Source of the DNA: an uncultured Clostridia bacterium
GTDB lineage: Bacteria > Bacillota > Clostridia > Oscillospirales > Ruminococcaceae
Length of the DNA stretch: 8,788 nucleotides
Direction: 5' to 3'
Assembly: GCA_947628385.1 (NCBI GenBank)
Contig: CANQZS010000061.1
Coordinates: 1-8,788, forward strand
A model generated the notes under the pieces. That model searched no databases, was not told the origin of the DNA, and was given only the letters and a program-made list of their open reading frames with translations. Below are positions 6,718 through 8,788 of the stretch, piece after piece. The position numbers and the translations under genes are program-made. Position 1 is the stretch's first letter, and each line of letters starts with the position of its first letter.

Positions 6718-7659
6718 TCAGTATTTGAAGCTGCTCCCGCCGATAAATTCACGCACGAGCGAATCCGACGGGACCATGCTGCTTTCAAGCGGAGCAAGCT
6801 CACAGAGAGTTTTCATAAGCTCGCTGTGTTCCCTGACTTCCGGCGTGAGCATTTCCGGATCGTTAAGATCGTCCATGAGCATTGCCCTGTATACGGACGG
6901 TTCATAGGCAAGGAACGTATCAATATCCAGATCCGCACGGGTCTTATGCGGCATTATGTAAAGATCCTCTCCTCTTGTAACGCTGGGGAGCATTGCAAAC
7001 ACCTCCGCTGCGTTCCTGCCTCTGAAAAGCTTATCTCTGCACAGCCGCCTCATAAGGCGTATCAGCCTCGGGTGGAGCAGAGTTCCGTCGCTGTTTTTTA
7101 TTCTTGTTCTCACGCTGACATAAACGCACGCGGCAAAATCCTCAGTATCGCCTGTAACCTCAGGGTCAAGCGCGTGTATGCCCTCGATAATGATAATTTC
7201 GTCCTTTTGCCGCTGTATAGTCTTGCCCGAGCTCCTGCTCTGATCCTTGAAGCTGAATTTCGGCATTGAAACGGGTTCGCGCCGCCAAAGCTTTTCAAGA
7301 TGCTCCTTAAAAAGAGGAATATCCATTCTTTGCGGAGATTCCAGATCAACGCAGCCGTTCTCATCAAGAGGGATATTTCCTGCTCCGTCGGGCAGAAAAT
7401 AATTATCCATTGAAATAACGTGAACGGGTATACCCTTTTCATTCAGCCTGCGGCTTATTCTCATTGCGCTTGTGGTCTTACCGGATCCTGACGGTCCTGA
7501 CAGCAGCACCAGCGGGCGGCGATCGCGGTCCATATATATTCTTTCGGCAGCCTCTGCGATCCTTTGCTTATATATTTCCTCACATTTATTCACATATTCC
7601 GCAGGATTTTCCGCAAGGCATTTATTTATTGCTGCGGCGTCAATAAAATTGGTAATCAT
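6718..7659 (-). CDS. Uridine kinase-family (PRK/Udk-type) nucleoside kinase
   Basis: This 313-residue cytoplasmic P-loop kinase probably phosphorylates uridine or a related nucleoside. Visible motifs are Walker A GPSGSGKT (55-62), SMDNYFLP (83-90) in the place of the DDFY substrate motif of uridine kinases, DLESP (105-109), IEGIHAL (158-164) and an arginine-rich lid RLMRRLCRDKLFRGRN (201-216). It resembles the kinase part of the larger Clostridia nucleoside kinases that carry a TGS/ThrRS-like N-terminus, but has only about 45 residues before the P-loop domain. The ATG at 7659 has AAGGAGG 8 nt upstream; the upstream in-frame ATG at 7692 overlaps the promoter -10 and would not be transcribed. 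It is first in a probable operon with the two-component pair, which may be coincidental. The exact substrate is not determined by the sequence. Confidence 0.88.
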   Translation of the reverse strand: MITNFIDAAAINKCLAENPAEYVNKCEEIYKQRIAEAAERIYMDRDRRPLVLLSGPSGSGKTTSAMRISRRLNEKGIPVHVISMDNYFLPDGAGNIPLDENGCVDLESPQRMDIPLFKEHLEKLWRREPVSMPKFSFKDQSRSSGKTIQRQKDEIIIIEGIHALDPEVTGDTEDFAACVYVSVRTRIKNSDGTLLHPRLIRLMRRLCRDKLFRGRNAAEVFAMLPSVTRGEDLYIMPHKTRADLDIDTFLAYEPSVYRAMLMDDLNDPEMLTPEVREHSELMKTLCELAPLESSMVPSDSLVREFIGGSSFKY

Positions 7660-7667
7660 TTTCCGAT

Positions 7668-7674
7668 CCTCCTT
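7668..7674 (-). promoter_or_regulatory. Ribosome binding site of the nucleoside kinase gene
   Basis: AAGGAGG, a near-perfect Shine-Dalgarno sequence 8 nt before the ATG at 7659. It fixes this start over the in-frame ATG at 7692. Confidence 0.85.
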
Positions 7675-7690
7675 ACAGCGGTATAAAAGC

Positions 7691-7719
7691 ATTATATCAG
7701 ATTTTTCTGAAAATGTCCA
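7691..7719 (-). promoter_or_regulatory. Sigma-70-type promoter of the kinase/two-component operon
   Basis: Minus-strand TGGACA (7714-7719), a 17-nt spacer and TATAAT (7691-7696). This is a near-consensus housekeeping promoter, in contrast to the weak -35 of the lipoprotein/ABC promoter. Transcription should start near 7684, about 25 nt before the ATG, with no room for a structured leader. Confidence 0.8.
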
Positions 7720-7764
7720 CAGTTTTTTTGCAATTTTAATAATTTTGAGCTTTGCGCAAAATTA

Positions 7765-7796
7765 ATTACGAATTACGCATTACGAATTACGCATTA
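7765..7796. repeat. 14-bp tandem repeat ATTACGAATTACGC, 2.3 copies
   Basis: Two exact copies (7765-7778 and 7779-7792) and a partial third, each unit made of two 7-bp halves differing in the last base. It lies between the adhE terminator and the next promoter. Similar AATTACG-type runs are found between genes in many Firmicutes; no function is evident and slippage during replication is a sufficient explanation. Confidence 0.8.
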
Positions 7797-7827
7797 AAAA
7801 ACGAAACCGCCCTTTTGGACGGTTTCG
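7796..7827 (-). terminator. Rho-independent terminator of adhE
   Basis: An 11-bp stem (CGAAACCGTCC with GGGCGGTTTCG on the minus strand, one G-U pair) closes a 4-nt loop and is followed by TTTTTT. It begins 8 nt after the adhE stop and should be efficient, separating adhE from the downstream operon. Confidence 0.92.
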
Positions 7828-7835
7828 CAATGATC

Positions 7836-8788
7836 TTATTCTCCGTAATATGCCTTTCTGTAAAGCTCTTTAAGCTCTTCGATCCTCGGAAGTCTCGGAT
7901 TAGCTGTCGTACACTGATCGTCAAACGCCTTATAAGCCAGACTTTCAAGAGCATTCTCATATGTCTTAGGATCAATGTATGAACGAGGATCATTTTCTCC
8001 TGCTTCCTTGATCGAAAGTGGGATATTTACCTCTTTCATAAGCTTTCTTACAGCGTTTGCCAACGCCTTGACACATTCCTGATCGGAAGCCTTCTGTGAA
8101 GCAAAGCCCATCATCTTAGCGATCTCAGCATAACGCTCAGGAGCAATGTAATGATCGTACTTAGGCCATGCAGCAAATTTAGTAGGAGTCTGCTCGCCAT
8201 TGTATTCTATAACGTGAGGCAGCAGGTAAGCGTTTGCAAGTCCATGAGGGATATGGAACTCACCGCCAAGCTTGTGAGCAAGCGAGTGGTTCACGCCAAG
8301 GAACGCATTCGTGAACGCCATTCCCGCGATACATGAAGCATTGTGCATCTTCTCCCTTGAAAGCGGATCCGCATTCTTATAGGAGGTCGGCAGATACTTG
8401 AATACGAGCTTTATAGCCTGAAGCGCAAGAGCGTCGGTGTAGTCGTTTGCAAGGATAGAAACATACGCCTCGATAGCGTGCGTAAGAACGTCCAGACCGG
8501 TAAACGCAGTTGAAGCTTTCGGAACGGTATAAACGAACTCAGGGTCGATGATAGCCACGTCCGGAGTAAGCTCATAGTCCGCAAGAGGATATTTCATGTT
8601 CTTGGATTTATCGGAAATTACCGCAAAAGAGGTCACCTCAGAGCCTGTTCCCGAAGTTGTAGGAACAGCAACTATCTTTGCCTTTTTACCCAGCTTGGGG
8701 AACTTGTAGACCCTCTTCCTGATGTCCATGAATTTCTGTGCCATTCCGATAAAGTCGGCGTCGGGATTTTCATAGAACAGCCACATAG
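7836..8788 (-). CDS. adhE: Bifunctional aldehyde-alcohol dehydrogenase AdhE, C-terminal alcohol dehydrogenase domain (partial)
   Basis: The frame is open to the right edge; 317 codons remain, covering most of the iron-dependent alcohol dehydrogenase domain. AdhE converts acetyl-CoA to acetaldehyde and then ethanol, reoxidising NADH in fermentation, and assembles into cytoplasmic filaments (spirosomes). Counting from the first visible methionine (8786), the metal ligands fit D99 and H103 in GLDVLTHAIEAY, H167 in GVNHSLAHKLGG and H181 in IPHGLANA; the nucleotide-binding loop is TTSGTGSEVT. The stretch FMDIRKRVYKFPKLGKKAK and the end AFDDQCTTANPR..YYGE are typical of AdhE rather than stand-alone iron alcohol dehydrogenases. 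The N-terminal acetaldehyde dehydrogenase domain would lie outside the window, so a single-domain enzyme cannot be fully excluded. It has its own terminator and appears functionally unrelated to the neighbouring operons. Confidence 0.9.
   Translation of the reverse strand, partial: MWLFYENPDADFIGMAQKFMDIRKRVYKFPKLGKKAKIVAVPTTSGTGSEVTSFAVISDKSKNMKYPLADYELTPDVAIIDPEFVYTVPKASTAFTGLDVLTHAIEAYVSILANDYTDALALQAIKLVFKYLPTSYKNADPLSREKMHNASCIAGMAFTNAFLGVNHSLAHKLGGEFHIPHGLANAYLLPHVIEYNGEQTPTKFAAWPKYDHYIAPERYAEIAKMMGFASQKASDQECVKALANAVRKLMKEVNIPLSIKEAGENDPRSYIDPKTYENALESLAYKAFDDQCTTANPRLPRIEELKELYRKAYYGE

Noticed and set aside
6699..6803. Longer N-terminus for the response regulator
   Set aside because: It would add 35 basic residues before a canonical receiver start and overlap the upstream coding region; MKAVICEDE at 6698 is the expected beginning.
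6595..7269. A 224-codon plus-strand frame opposite the response regulator and nucleoside kinase genes
   Set aside because: It lies antisense to two genes with clear family motifs, has no recognisable domain and no promoter or ribosome site.
7660..7692. Upstream ATG (7692) for the nucleoside kinase
   Set aside because: It coincides with the promoter -10 element and lies before the predicted transcription start; the ATG at 7659 has a consensus ribosome site.
7765..7796. Remnant of a mobile element or CRISPR-like repeat
   Set aside because: Units are contiguous with no spacers, no terminal inverted repeats and no associated gene; simple tandem slippage explains it.

Overview
The window reads as a low-to-moderate GC Clostridia chromosome, most likely a Ruminococcus-like gut anaerobe. 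This is inferred from the AdhE sequence, the GHKL/LytTR two-component pair, the lipoprotein style and strong Shine-Dalgarno sites; there is no rRNA gene to confirm it. Every gene is on the minus strand, so transcription runs from high to low coordinates. There are no RNA genes, insertion sequences or CRISPR arrays, and no gene-free stretch longer than about 200 bases.

In transcription order: (1) the C-terminal alcohol dehydrogenase half of adhE enters from the right edge and ends at a strong terminator (7796-7827). (2) A short spacer holds a 14-bp tandem repeat and a good sigma-70-type promoter (7691-7719). (3) That promoter drives a likely operon of a uridine-kinase-family P-loop kinase, a LytTR response regulator and a GHKL sensor histidine kinase, with gaps of 19 nt and 1 nt, ending at a hairpin terminator (4121-4157). 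(4) A 200-bp spacer carries a 15-bp direct repeat with 21-bp period, an extended -10 promoter with a poor -35, a 13-bp palindrome and a foldable leader. (5) A second likely operon follows: a surface lipoprotein, an ABC ATPase and a large ABC-2-type permease that runs off the left edge (ATGA overlap with the ATPase gene).

The main discovery is shared ancestry between the sensor kinase and the transporter. The permease is an internal duplication: residues 130-219 align without gaps to residues 521-610. The membrane half of the histidine kinase (about residues 1-400) is the same permease module. It shares the landmarks D-[IL]-S-x-PIQSV-x2-F-x2-C, F-x-IY-x-N-x3-FG and a common ectodomain, but it is 13 residues shorter across the stretch where ABC-2 permeases carry the cytoplasmic ATPase-coupling loop. 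The kinase therefore looks like a transporter half converted into a sensor and fused to a kinase core. It probably senses the same ligand as the neighbouring transporter or associates with it, and signals through the LytTR regulator to the lipoprotein/ABC operon. The homology is read directly from the translations; the sensing role and the regulatory circuit are inference.
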